This document shows, in pieces, positions 22,656 through 31,572 of a stretch of DNA of 64,000 nucleotides. The number at the start of each line of letters is the position of its first letter. Positions within the stretch are counted from its first letter, which is position 1. Source of the DNA: Azospirillum tabaci. Its GTDB lineage: Bacteria; Pseudomonadota; Alphaproteobacteria; Azospirillales; Azospirillaceae. Below the pieces are notes generated by a model. That model was not told the origin of the DNA. It saw only the letters and a list, made by a program, of their open reading frames with translations, and searched no databases. A program made the translations under genes and the position numbers. The stretch lies in NCBI RefSeq assembly GCF_014596085.1, contig NZ_JACCJY010000023.1, positions 1-64,000 of the forward strand, given 5' to 3'.

Positions 22656-23231
22656 ATGAACCAATACGCCCGACTGCTGATCGAAGCCGGCCCGCTGGCG
22701 GCCTTCTTCATCGCCAATTCCCAGGCCGGCATCATGATCGGCACCGCCGTGTTCATGGTGGCGACCAGCATCTCCGTCCTGGTCTCCTGGCGGTTCGAAC
22801 GCAAGGTGCCGGTGATGCCGGTGGTCGGGGCGGGCTTCGTCCTGCTGTTCGGCGGGCTGACCCTTTGGCTTCAGGACGACCTGTTCATCAAGATCAAGCC
22901 GACGCTGGTCAACCTGCTGTTCGCCACGGTCCTGTTCGCGGCGCACCTGACGCGGCGCAACGTGCTGAAGCATGTCCTGGGGTCGGTCCTGAACCTGTCC
23001 GACGCGGGGTGGCGCACGCTGGCGATCCGCTGGGCGTGGTTCTTCCTGCTGCTGGCCGCGCTGAACGAGGTGGTGTGGCGCACCATGACCACCGACGCCT
23101 GGGTGAACTTCAAGGTGTTCGGCATCATGCCGCTGACCCTGCTGTTCAGCGCCCTTCAGGCCCCGCTGATCCTGCGCCATCAGGTGCCGGAGGAGCAGCC
23201 GGCCGAGAAGTCCTCGTCCTCCGCCTCCTGA
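22656..23231 (+). CDS. yciB: intracellular septation protein A family (YciB/IspZ)
   Basis: A 191-aa integral membrane protein with about five TM helices. It has the family start LLIEAGPLAAFFIANSQAGI and the conserved segments FIKIKPTLVNLLFA and WAWFFLLLAALNE. IspZ/YciB is implicated in septation and envelope maintenance. The ATG at 22656 is preferred over an in-frame GTG at 22647, which probably acts as part of the ribosome-binding site (GTGAGG). It belongs to the alphaproteobacterial dapF-mtaB-ftsY-ispZ series, here separated by amn and lpxR. Confidence 0.92.
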   Translation: MNQYARLLIEAGPLAAFFIANSQAGIMIGTAVFMVATSISVLVSWRFERKVPVMPVVGAGFVLLFGGLTLWLQDDLFIKIKPTLVNLLFATVLFAAHLTRRNVLKHVLGSVLNLSDAGWRTLAIRWAWFFLLLAALNEVVWRTMTTDAWVNFKVFGIMPLTLLFSALQAPLILRHQVPEEQPAEKSSSSAS

Positions 23232-23266
23232 CCGTCCCCCCTTTTCCCTGACGGAGCGTCTCCACC

Positions 23267-24184
23267 ATGTCCCAGGATTACCCGCGCGACCTGATCGGCT
23301 ACGGGTCCCGTCCGCCGCACGCCAACTGGCCGGGCGGGGCGCGGGTGGCGGTGCAGTTCGTCATCAACTACGAGGAGGGCGGGGAGAACTGCGTCCTGCA
23401 CGGCGACGCCGCGTCGGAAGCCTTCCTGTCGGAGATCGTCGGCGCCCAACCCATCGTGGGCATGCGGCACATGAACATGGAGTCGATCTACGAGTACGGG
23501 TCCCGCGCCGGCTTCTGGCGGCTGCACCGGATGTTCACCGAGCGCGGCCTGCCGGTGACCGTCTATGGCGTCGCCATGGCGCTGGAGCGCAACCCGGACG
23601 CCGTCCGCGCCATGCTGGACGCCAATTGGGAGATCGCCACCCACGGCTACCGCTGGATCGACTACCAGCATCTGCCGGAGGAGGTGGAGCGCGAGCACAT
23701 GCTGCGCGCCATCGAGGTCCACACCCGCGTCACCGGCTCCCGCCCGCTCGGTTGGTATCTCGGGCGATGCAGCCCCAACACCTGGAAGCTGGTGTCGGAG
23801 GAGGGCGGCTTCCTCTACAACGCCGACAGCTACGCCGACGACCTTCCCTATTGGGACCACCGCTTCGGGCGGCCGCAGCTGATCGTGCCCTACACGCTCG
23901 ACGCCAACGACATGCGCTTCGCCACCAACCAGGGCTTCAACACCGGAGAGCAGTTCTTCACCTACCTGAAGGACAGCTTCGACATGCTCTACGCCGAAGG
24001 CGAAGACCGGCCGAAGATGATGTCGGTCGGGCTGCATTGCCGTCTGGTCGGGCGCCCGGGGCGCGCCGCGGCGCTGGCCCGCTTCCTCGATTATGTGCGG
24101 GGTCACGACAAGGCGTGGGTCGCCACCCGGCTGGACATCGCCCGCCATTGGATGGCCGAACACCCCTACCGGCCGGCGGCCTGA
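23267..24184 (+). CDS. puuE: allantoinase PuuE (polysaccharide deacetylase-like)
   Basis: A 305-aa NodB-homology protein of the cofactor-free allantoinase PuuE family, with conserved YPRDLIGYGSRPPHANWPGG at the start and EIATHGYRWIDYQ in the core. It opens the allantoin ring in ureide catabolism. It starts 35 bases after yciB and may share its transcript. The other ureide pathway genes are not in the window. Confidence 0.92.
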   Translation: MSQDYPRDLIGYGSRPPHANWPGGARVAVQFVINYEEGGENCVLHGDAASEAFLSEIVGAQPIVGMRHMNMESIYEYGSRAGFWRLHRMFTERGLPVTVYGVAMALERNPDAVRAMLDANWEIATHGYRWIDYQHLPEEVEREHMLRAIEVHTRVTGSRPLGWYLGRCSPNTWKLVSEEGGFLYNADSYADDLPYWDHRFGRPQLIVPYTLDANDMRFATNQGFNTGEQFFTYLKDSFDMLYAEGEDRPKMMSVGLHCRLVGRPGRAAALARFLDYVRGHDKAWVATRLDIARHWMAEHPYRPAA

Positions 24185-24383
24185 GCCGGGAAAGGGCGTC
24201 CCGGGCGCGCTCCCGGCCCAACTTTCTCACGCCAGTTCGTCGCATCGGCGTTTGAACCAACGTCGAAATACAGTAGAAGATCTTTGGATCGTGGCGCGGC
24301 CCTTCGGAGCCGCGTTCCCGTGACTGCCGATTCCTTGCGATCTTCAACTGGGTGCGCACGCCGCCGTGACGTTCAAGGATGAG

Positions 24384-25565
24384 ATGAAGGCCGCCGGTCA
24401 GACCGCGGAACACAAGGCTCCCCCCATGGCGGATGCTCTTGCCGGCGATGCCCCCGTTGGCAATGCCGGGGAGCCCAGGGACGACATCGCCCGCCTCCTG
24501 CGCGCCCTCAACGACGACCTGAAGGCCGATCCGGCGGACGACGACGATCTCCTGTCTCCCGACGCCGGGCGGAAGGCGGAGCGGCATCTGCCCATCGGCA
24601 AGATCGCCGCGGCGCTCGCCGCCGCCATCGGCATCGGTGCGGTCGTCGTGATGCTGGACCAGGGCGGTGACGCACCGTCCGCTCCCCCCGCCCCGCTCAT
24701 CACCGCTGTCCCCAGCGCCCCGGCCCCTGGCGGCGCCTCGCCCAGCGCCACCACCCCGGCCCAAGCCCAAGCCAAGCCGGAACCGCTCATCACCCGCGCG
24801 GCCCCCGCCCCCGCACCGGCCCAACCGACGCCGGCCCAACCGACGCTGGCCCAGCCGCAGCCGCCCATGCAGACGCAAACCGTCGTCGCTCCGGCCGCAC
24901 CGGCTCCCGCCGTGGCCACACCGCCCATGGCGCTGCCGCAGATCCCGCCGCCCGCGCTGAAGGTGCCGGAACCGCCGGCCCTGGCGTCGCCCACCCCCGC
25001 CATCACCAAGCCGGCCGACCCCGCGCCGCACCCCGTGGAAACGGCGGAGAACGCGAAGGCCCCGACGCATGCGCCGGCGTCGACCCTGACGGCGCCCCCG
25101 GCCGAGCCCGCCAAGGCTCCGCCCCCCGCGAAGGCTACGGAAACGGCGGAGCTTCAGGCCATGCTGTCGGCCCCGCCCCCGCCGGGCACGGCCCAGCGCC
25201 CGGCCGCCGCGGCCCGCCCGGCGCCGCAGCCCGCCAAGCCGGCGCCCAAGACCGTCTCCACACCCCCCACCGCCACGGCCCCGTCGTCGGGCGTGCTGAC
25301 GCCCCCGCCGTCCGCCATCGCTTCGGACGGGCGGTACGCCGTGCAGGTCGGGTCCTTCCAGCAGGCCGACAACGCCGAAGGGCTGGTCCGCCGCCTGCGC
25401 GGCCTGGGCTTCAACGCCTACGCGCTGGACTGGACGGACGCCGAGCAGCGGTCCTGGCACGTCGTCCGCGTCGGCGGCTATGCCGACACCGCCGCCGCCC
25501 GTCAGGCCGCCGCGTCGCTGAAGGGCAAGGTGGAAGCGCAGCCCATCGTCGTCTCGACGCGCTGA
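24384..25565 (+). CDS. SPOR-domain membrane protein
   Basis: A bitopic protein of about 393 aa: cytoplasmic N-terminus, one TM helix (IAAALAAAIGIGAVVVML), a periplasmic linker of about 220 residues rich in Pro and Ala, and a C-terminal SPOR domain (YAVQVGSFQQADNAEGLVRRL through IVVSTR). SPOR domains bind glycan strands lacking stem peptides at division septa, so a role in cell division or peptidoglycan remodelling is likely. The ATG at 24384 follows an AAGGATGAG ribosome-binding site; an in-frame GTG at 24366 is possible. A hairpin terminator follows. Confidence 0.85.
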   Translation: MKAAGQTAEHKAPPMADALAGDAPVGNAGEPRDDIARLLRALNDDLKADPADDDDLLSPDAGRKAERHLPIGKIAAALAAAIGIGAVVVMLDQGGDAPSAPPAPLITAVPSAPAPGGASPSATTPAQAQAKPEPLITRAAPAPAPAQPTPAQPTLAQPQPPMQTQTVVAPAAPAPAVATPPMALPQIPPPALKVPEPPALASPTPAITKPADPAPHPVETAENAKAPTHAPASTLTAPPAEPAKAPPPAKATETAELQAMLSAPPPPGTAQRPAAAARPAPQPAKPAPKTVSTPPTATAPSSGVLTPPPSAIASDGRYAVQVGSFQQADNAEGLVRRLRGLGFNAYALDWTDAEQRSWHVVRVGGYADTAAARQAAASLKGKVEAQPIVVSTR

Positions 25566-25630
25566 CCGCAGGCAACGGCGGCACCGCGACAAACTGTCGC
25601 TCCCCTCTATTCCGCTTCTTTCCTTTGGAA

Positions 25631-25666
25631 AAGCCCGTCCGCAATTTCGGTATTGCGGGCGGGCTT
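25631..25666 (+). terminator. hairpin terminator after the SPOR gene
   Basis: A 15-bp inverted repeat (one G-U pair) with a 6-base loop begins AAGCCCGTCCGCAAT. Only a weak T-rich tail follows. It separates the SPOR gene from the sensor operon at 25785. Confidence 0.7.
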
Positions 25667-25784
25667 CATCTTGATCTGTCCTTCTCCTTGCCGCTAACAT
25701 GGGATTGAACAGGCACGCATATTAGAACAAGCGCAGCCGCAAGAAGCCGGCGCATCAGACCGGCGAACCGGAGGAAACCCTGGT

Positions 25785-26189
25785 ATGAAGCCGACGATCC
25801 TGGTCGCCGACGATGAGCCCAGCATCGTCCTCTCCCTGCAGGTCCTGTTGCAGAAGGCGGGCTTTGCCGTGCGCATCGCCCGCAATGGTGAGGAAGCCCT
25901 TGAATCGGTTGCGGAAAGCACGCCCGACCTGATCCTGCTGGACGCCATGATGCCGCGGCGCGACGGGTTCGACGTCTGCCAGTCGCTGCGCGCCAACCCC
26001 GCCTACCAGGCCCTGCCCATCATCATGCTGACGGCCAAGAGCCGCGACGTGGAGCGGCAGAAGGGCATGGCGCTGGGCGCCACCGACTACATCACCAAGC
26101 CCTTCTCGACCCGCGACCTCGTCACCACCGTCCGCAAATACCTGAACCCCGAAAGCAACCAGGGCGGAGCCGCGGAGCCTCAGCCATGA
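25785..26189 (+). CDS. stand-alone CheY-like receiver
   Basis: A 134-aa single receiver domain: acidic pocket ADDE at residues 8-11, phospho-acceptor Asp53 in LILLDAMMP, conserved Thr and Lys (MLTAKS, YITKPFS). It has no DNA-binding or enzymatic output, only a short Gln/Pro tail. Its last four bases overlap the start of the exonuclease-sensor gene (ATGA), so the two are translationally coupled. It is the natural candidate acceptor for the symporter-kinase at the end of this operon (inference). Confidence 0.92.
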   Translation: MKPTILVADDEPSIVLSLQVLLQKAGFAVRIARNGEEALESVAESTPDLILLDAMMPRRDGFDVCQSLRANPAYQALPIIMLTAKSRDVERQKGMALGATDYITKPFSTRDLVTTVRKYLNPESNQGGAAEPQP

Positions 26190-28393
26190 GCGCCCCGGCG
26201 ACCACCGGAAGTGCCGGAACCGCCGCTCCGGCAACCACTCCGGCGGAACCGCGCCGGATCATCCCCCTGGCCTTCCGCGCCGCCGGCATCGGCCTGCCCC
26301 TGTTGTCGGTGGGGGCCGCGGTCGGCTTCAGCGCGAACGGCGACCCGAACGCCTTCGTCACCTACGCCGTCACCATGACCGCCGCCGTCACCGCCGGGGT
26401 CTGGGGCCTGTGGGGGCTGGTCGACCGGCGGCTGCTGCGCGCCTCGGAAACGCTGAGCCGCGAGGCCGGGCTGATCGCCCATGGCGCGGCCGACGGCAAG
26501 GCCGGCGCGCGCATCCCGCTGGCGCGCTACGGCGATCTCGCCCCGGTGGCCAAGGCGGTCAACGAGCTGTCGGACAAGCTGGCCGCCGCCCGCCGCGACA
26601 CCGCGCGCACCGTTGCGGAGTCGACCGCCAAGGCGGAGGAGCAGAAGACGCGGCTGGCCGCCGTCCTGCGCGACCTGCACGAAGGCGTCCTGGTCTGCAA
26701 CCTGAAGCACCAGATCCTTCTCTACAACCAGACGGCGCTCGACATCCTGCATCTGGCCGGCGACCTCGGGCTGGGCCGCTCCCTGCTGCATTTCGTGGTG
26801 GCGGAGCCGGTCATCCACACGCTGGAGCGGCTGACCCTGCGCGTGCGCGAGGGGCGGCACGTCAACCACGAGCACGGCACCACCGCCCAGTTCGTCGGCG
26901 CCACCACGGACGGCCGCATTCTCCTGGCCGGGCGCATGAGCGCCATCCTGCAGGACCCGCCGGAGGGCTCGGACGAGTCGCCGGCCATCACCGGGTACGT
27001 TATCACGCTGTCGGACGCGACCAGTGAGCTGGCCGCGCTCGGCCAGCGCGACGCCCTGCTGCGCGAGGCGACGGAGGGCTTCTGCGCCCCCATCGCCAAC
27101 CTGCGCGCCGTGCTGGAGACGCTGGACGACACGCCGGAGCTGGGGCCGGAGGAGCGCGCCGCCTTCCAGGCCGCGCTGATGGACTCCTCCAACACCCTGT
27201 CGGAGCGGCTGGCCCGCGTCACCAACGCGTACCGCAGCGTCGTCACCGGCTCCTGGCCGATGAGCGACATCCACTCCACCAACCTCATCAACCTGATCCG
27301 CCATCGGGTGGGGCCGGAGGCGCAGTACGGCGTGACCCTGACCGGCCTGCCGCAATGGGTGCACGGCGACAGCTACAGCCTCGTCATCCTGTTCGGCTAC
27401 CTGATCGAATACGTCTACGCGCTGACCGGGGTTCCCGCCTACGACCTGTCGGTGGAGGCCGGGGACAGCTGGGTCTATCTGGACATCACATGGCGCGGCC
27501 CGTCGGTGCCCAGCGGCATCGTGGACAGCTGGCTCGACCACCCGCTGCCCGACGCGCTGGGCGGGCTGACGGTCGGCGACGTGCTCCAGCACCACAAGAG
27601 CACGATGTGGAGCGAGCCGGTGAAGGGGCCGGGATCGGAAGGCGAGCTGCTGTCGCGCCTGCGCGTGCCGCTGCCGCCCGCGCTGAAGCCGCCCTCCGCC
27701 CACACGACGGCGCGCGGCGGGGCGCGGCCGGAATTCTTCGACTTCAACCTGCTGCACCAGCCGCTGGCGACCAGCGAGCTTGGCCGCACGCCGCTCGACC
27801 AGCTCCATTACGTGGTCTTCGACACCGAGACGACGGGCCTCTCCCCCAGCACCGGCGACGAGATCATCCAGATCGCCGCCGTGCGCGTCGTCGGCGGGCG
27901 CATCCTGACCGGCGAGACCTTCAACACGCTGGTCAACCCAAAGCGGACCATCCCGCCGGAATCGATTCCCTTCCACGGCATCACCGACGCAATGGTGGCC
28001 GACAAGCCGACCATCGACAAGGTGCTGCCGCAGTTCCGCAATTTCGTATCGGGTGCGGTGCTGATCGCCCACAATGCCGCCTTCGACCTGAAATTCCTGA
28101 AGATGAAGGAACGGGCGTCGGGCGTGCGGTTCGACAGCCCGGTTCTCGACACCATGCTGCTGTCGCGGATGCTGCTCGGCGAGGGCGGCGACCACACGCT
28201 GGACGGCATCGCCGAACGGCTGGGGATCGAGGTGGTGGACCGGCACACGGCGCTGGGCGACAGCCTCGTCACCGCCGCGGTCTTCCTGCGCATGGTCGAG
28301 ATGCTCAAGGAACGGGACGTCCGCACGCTCGACGACGCCATCCGCGGCGCCAACATCATCGTCGAGCTGGCGGCGCGGGAGCGCGCCTTTTGA
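26186..28393 (+). CDS. membrane sensor (degenerate kinase) fused to a DnaQ-like 3'-5' exonuclease
   Basis: A 735-aa protein. Two TM helices (about residues 27-45 and 58-78), a HAMP-like stretch, and a PAS domain (DLHEGVLVCNLKHQILLYNQ) are followed by a region that looks like HisKA-HATPase. In the HisKA part the phospho-His is lost (EATEGFCAPIANL), and the HATPase lacks clear N and G boxes. Residues 540-725 form a complete DEDDh exonuclease: Asp546 and Glu548 in FDTETTGL, HNAAFDLKFL, and His687/Asp692 in HTALGD. It probably hydrolyses 3'-ends of DNA or RNA near the membrane under sensory control. Overlaps by 4 bases with the receiver gene and by 4 with the next small ORF. I do not know a characterised homologue. 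Confidence 0.85.
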   Translation: MSAPATTGSAGTAAPATTPAEPRRIIPLAFRAAGIGLPLLSVGAAVGFSANGDPNAFVTYAVTMTAAVTAGVWGLWGLVDRRLLRASETLSREAGLIAHGAADGKAGARIPLARYGDLAPVAKAVNELSDKLAAARRDTARTVAESTAKAEEQKTRLAAVLRDLHEGVLVCNLKHQILLYNQTALDILHLAGDLGLGRSLLHFVVAEPVIHTLERLTLRVREGRHVNHEHGTTAQFVGATTDGRILLAGRMSAILQDPPEGSDESPAITGYVITLSDATSELAALGQRDALLREATEGFCAPIANLRAVLETLDDTPELGPEERAAFQAALMDSSNTLSERLARVTNAYRSVVTGSWPMSDIHSTNLINLIRHRVGPEAQYGVTLTGLPQWVHGDSYSLVILFGYLIEYVYALTGVPAYDLSVEAGDSWVYLDITWRGPSVPSGIVDSWLDHPLPDALGGLTVGDVLQHHKSTMWSEPVKGPGSEGELLSRLRVPLPPALKPPSAHTTARGGARPEFFDFNLLHQPLATSELGRTPLDQLHYVVFDTETTGLSPSTGDEIIQIAAVRVVGGRILTGETFNTLVNPKRTIPPESIPFHGITDAMVADKPTIDKVLPQFRNFVSGAVLIAHNAAFDLKFLKMKERASGVRFDSPVLDTMLLSRMLLGEGGDHTLDGIAERLGIEVVDRHTALGDSLVTAAVFLRMVEMLKERDVRTLDDAIRGANIIVELAARERAF

Positions 28394-28638
28394 CCGGGGG
28401 ACCCGCCCCGCAACCCGCAACCCCGCCCTCTGCGCCCCCTCCACCGCGCCGGGCGGGCGCCGACCGCCTGATCGCGCTGTTCCTGTTCGGCGTCGTCGCC
28501 TTCAACCCGCCGCTGCTGCGCGTCTTCGGCGCCGGGGACACGCTGTTCGGCCTGCCCCTGCTGTACGTGTACGCCCTGGGGGTGTGGGGCGGGGTGATCG
28601 CGCTGTCGGCGGTGCTTCTGGAACGCAGGGGGCGTTGA
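28390..28638 (+). CDS. two-helix small membrane protein (DUF4212-like small subunit?)
   Basis: An 82-aa ORF whose best start is the TTG at 28390, overlapping the exonuclease stop as TTGA. After a Pro-rich leader come two TM helices (LIALFLFGVVAFNPPLL and FGLPLLYVYALGVWGGVIAL) and a short basic tail. It ends one base before the symporter-kinase ATG. Small two-helix proteins (DUF4212) accompany SSS transporters in many acetate-related operons, so an accessory role for the next protein is likely. The match to DUF4212 is by architecture only. Confidence 0.65.
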   Translation: MTGGPAPQPATPPSAPPPPRRAGADRLIALFLFGVVAFNPPLLRVFGAGDTLFGLPLLYVYALGVWGGVIALSAVLLERRGR

Positions 28639-28639
28639 C

Positions 28640-31447
28640 ATGCCCTGGCCCACCATCGTCGCCGCCAGCTTCGCCTACCTGCTCCTCCTCTTCGCCATCG
28701 CCTGGTGGGCGGACCGGCGGGCGGACGCCGGGCGCAGCGTCATCGCCTCGCCGTACGTGTACGCGCTGTCGCTGGCGGTCTACTGCACCACCTGGACCTT
28801 CTACGGCTCGGTCGGGCGGGCGGCGTCGCTGGGCATCGGCTTCCTGCCGATCTATCTCGGGCCGACCCTGCTGATGCTCCTGGGGCCGCTGGTGCTGCGC
28901 AAGATCCTGCGCATCGCCAAGGCGCAGCGCATCACCTCCATCGCCGACTTCATCGCCTCCCGCTACGGGCGCAGCCAGGGGCTGGGCGGGCTGGTGGCGC
29001 TGACCGCGGTGATCGGGGTGACGCCCTACATCGCCTTGCAGCTCAAGGCCGTGGCGGTCAGCTTCGACGTGCTGTGGGGGACCGACCCCTCCGGCGCCAC
29101 CGGCGGCCTGTCCCTGCCCGTCGTCCTGGACAACGCCTTCTACGTTGCGGTCGTCATGGCGGCCTTCGCCATCATCTTCGGCACGCGCCACATCGACGCG
29201 GCGGAGCATCACGAAGGCATGGTGGCGGCCATCGCCTTCGAATCCGTGGTCAAGCTGGTGGCCTTCCTGGCGGTCGGCGCGGTGGTGGTCTGGGGGCTGC
29301 ACGACGGTCCGGCCGAACTGTTCGCCAAAGCCGCGGAGCATCCGCAGATCCGCAACCTTTTCACGTCCGCCCCGGCGCTGGCGGACGGGTCTTGGCTGAC
29401 CATGACGCTGCTGTCGATGGCGGCGGTGCTGTGCCTGCCTCGCCAGTTCCAGATGACGGTGATCGAGAATGTGGACGAGCGGCACCTGACCCGCGCCTTG
29501 TGGCTGTTCCCTCTCTACATGCTGCTGATCAACCTGTTCGTGTTGCCGGTGGCGGTGGCCGGGCTGATGCGCTTTCCCGACCGGGCGGTGGACCCGGACA
29601 TGTTCGTGGTGGCACTGCCGCTGGCCGCCGGGGAGGACTGGCTGGCGCTGCTGGCCTTCATCGGCGGGCTGTCGGCGGCCACCGGCATGATCGTGGTCGA
29701 GGCCATCGCCCTGTCCACCATGGTGTGCAACGACATCGTGATGCCGCTGCTGCTGCGCGCCCGCAGCGCCCGGCTGGAGCGGCTGCACGACCTGTCGCCG
29801 CTGCTGCTGACCATCCGGCGCGCCGCCATCCTGGCGATCCTGCTGCTCGGCTACCTGTATTTCCGCATCGCCGGCTCGGCCTATGCGCTGAGCGCCATCG
29901 GCCTGATCTCCTTCACGGCGGTGGCGCAGTTCGCCCCGGCGCTGATCGGCGGCGTCTATTGGGCGGGGGCGACCCGGCGCGGCGCGCTGGCTGGCCTCAG
30001 CGCCGGCATCCTGACCTGGGCCTACACGCTGCTGCTGCCCAGCTTCGCGCGGTCCGGCTGGCTGCCCGCCGCCTTCATCGACCAGGGGCCGTGGGGCGTC
30101 GCCCTGCTGCGGCCCTACGCCCTGTTCGGGCTGGACGGCATGGACCCGCTGACCCACGCGCTGTTCTGGAGCATGCTGCTCAACATCGGCCTCTACGTCG
30201 TGGTCTCCCTGCTCGACCGGCCGGGCCTGGGCGAGCGGGCGCAGGCCACCGCCTTCGTGGAGGTGTTCCAGCACCGCGACACCCCACTGCCCGCCGACGC
30301 GTGGCGCGGCACCGCCACGGTCGGCGACCTGCAACGGATCGTCGCGCGCTTCCTCGGCCCGCAGCGGGCGGAGGCCGCCTTCGCCCAGCATGTCCGCCGC
30401 AACGGGCCGCTGGAGCCGGACCGCCGGGCCGGGGCGGAGCTTGTGCGCTTCGCCGAGCGGCTGCTCGCCGGGGCGATCGGCGCCGCCTCCGCGCGGGTGG
30501 CGCTCGCCTCCGCGGTGGAGGGCGGCGAGGTCAGCTACCCCGAGCTGATGCGGATGCTGGATGAGACCAGCCACGTCATCGAGTACAGCCGCCAGCTCGA
30601 ACACAGGACGGCGGAGCTGCAGCGCGCGTCGGCCGCGCTGCGCGCCGCCAACGAGCGGCTGAAGGAGCTGGACCGGCTGAAGGACGAGTTCCTGTCCACC
30701 GTGACGCACGAGCTGCGCACGCCGCTGACCTCCATCCGCGCCCTGACCGAGGTGCTGCACGACAACCCCGACATCGAGCTCGAGCAGCGGCAGGAGTTCC
30801 TCGGCCTCGTCATCACCGAGAGCGAGCGTCTGACCCGCCTCATCAATCAGGTTCTCGATATGGCGAAGATCGAGGCCGGGGAGATCGACTGGCAGGTCCG
30901 CCCGATGGATCTGGGGGCCGCCTTGGAGCAGGCGGCGGCGGCCACCGCCCGGCTGTTCCACGAGCGCGGCATCGCGCTGGCCGTCGCCATCCCGCACGGC
31001 CTGCCGCCGGTGCGCGGCGACCACGACCGGCTGGTGCAGGTGGCGGTGAACCTGCTGTCCAACGCCGCGAAATTCACCCCGGCGGGCGGGCAGGCCTCGC
31101 TGTCCGTGGTGGCGGAAGGCGACCACCTGCGCGTGTCCGTCACCGACAGCGGTCCCGGCATCGCCGCGGAGCATCAGGCCATCGTCTTCGACCGCTTCCG
31201 GCAGGTCGGCGACACCATGACCGACAAGCCGCAGGGCACCGGGCTGGGGCTGGCCATCTGCAAGCGCATCGTCGAGCATCTCGGCGGCCGCATCTGGGTG
31301 GACAGCGCCCCCGGCAAGGGCGCCACCTTCGCCTTCACCGTTCCACTGGCGGGAACAGGTGCGGCAGGAACAGGCGGGGCCGCCGTGTCACAAAACGATC
31401 AAACCGCGAAAGAACCAGACCGCACAGCTGGAACGCGCTCCGGTTGA
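28640..31447 (+). CDS. Na+/solute symporter-STAC-histidine kinase (CrbS/CbrA-like)
   Basis: A 935-aa protein. The N-terminal 500 residues form an SSS (SLC5) transporter with about 13 TM helices, starting FAYLLLLFAIAWWADRRADAG. A STAC domain follows (about residues 540-640), then a coiled coil and HisKA with THELRTP (His690). The HATPase has LNLLSNAAKFTP, DSGPGI and GTGLGLAI. There is no PAS domain. CrbS of Vibrio and Pseudomonas has the same order and controls acetate use; CbrA controls C/N balance. Here no LuxR- or NtrC-type regulator is adjacent, only the stand-alone receiver three genes upstream. It presumably couples solute binding or uptake to phosphorylation. Confidence 0.93.
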   Translation: MPWPTIVAASFAYLLLLFAIAWWADRRADAGRSVIASPYVYALSLAVYCTTWTFYGSVGRAASLGIGFLPIYLGPTLLMLLGPLVLRKILRIAKAQRITSIADFIASRYGRSQGLGGLVALTAVIGVTPYIALQLKAVAVSFDVLWGTDPSGATGGLSLPVVLDNAFYVAVVMAAFAIIFGTRHIDAAEHHEGMVAAIAFESVVKLVAFLAVGAVVVWGLHDGPAELFAKAAEHPQIRNLFTSAPALADGSWLTMTLLSMAAVLCLPRQFQMTVIENVDERHLTRALWLFPLYMLLINLFVLPVAVAGLMRFPDRAVDPDMFVVALPLAAGEDWLALLAFIGGLSAATGMIVVEAIALSTMVCNDIVMPLLLRARSARLERLHDLSPLLLTIRRAAILAILLLGYLYFRIAGSAYALSAIGLISFTAVAQFAPALIGGVYWAGATRRGALAGLSAGILTWAYTLLLPSFARSGWLPAAFIDQGPWGVALLRPYALFGLDGMDPLTHALFWSMLLNIGLYVVVSLLDRPGLGERAQATAFVEVFQHRDTPLPADAWRGTATVGDLQRIVARFLGPQRAEAAFAQHVRRNGPLEPDRRAGAELVRFAERLLAGAIGAASARVALASAVEGGEVSYPELMRMLDETSHVIEYSRQLEHRTAELQRASAALRAANERLKELDRLKDEFLSTVTHELRTPLTSIRALTEVLHDNPDIELEQRQEFLGLVITESERLTRLINQVLDMAKIEAGEIDWQVRPMDLGAALEQAAAATARLFHERGIALAVAIPHGLPPVRGDHDRLVQVAVNLLSNAAKFTPAGGQASLSVVAEGDHLRVSVTDSGPGIAAEHQAIVFDRFRQVGDTMTDKPQGTGLGLAICKRIVEHLGGRIWVDSAPGKGATFAFTVPLAGTGAAGTGGAAVSQNDQTAKEPDRTAGTRSG

Positions 31448-31572
31448 CACAGGTCAGTCCAGTTGCCTTAACGAATCCTTATACGTGTTTCAGGCAGGTT
31501 TTTTACCAAATGCTGGACATGAACAGTCTCCCGGACGGGGCGTTGCCCGGTCGGGTTGCAAGGAGACGGGCG

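Noticed and set aside
24252..24279. Promoter TTGAAC-N16-TAGAAG before the SPOR gene
   Set aside because: The -10 match is poor and such hexamers occur by chance; not strong enough to list as a feature.
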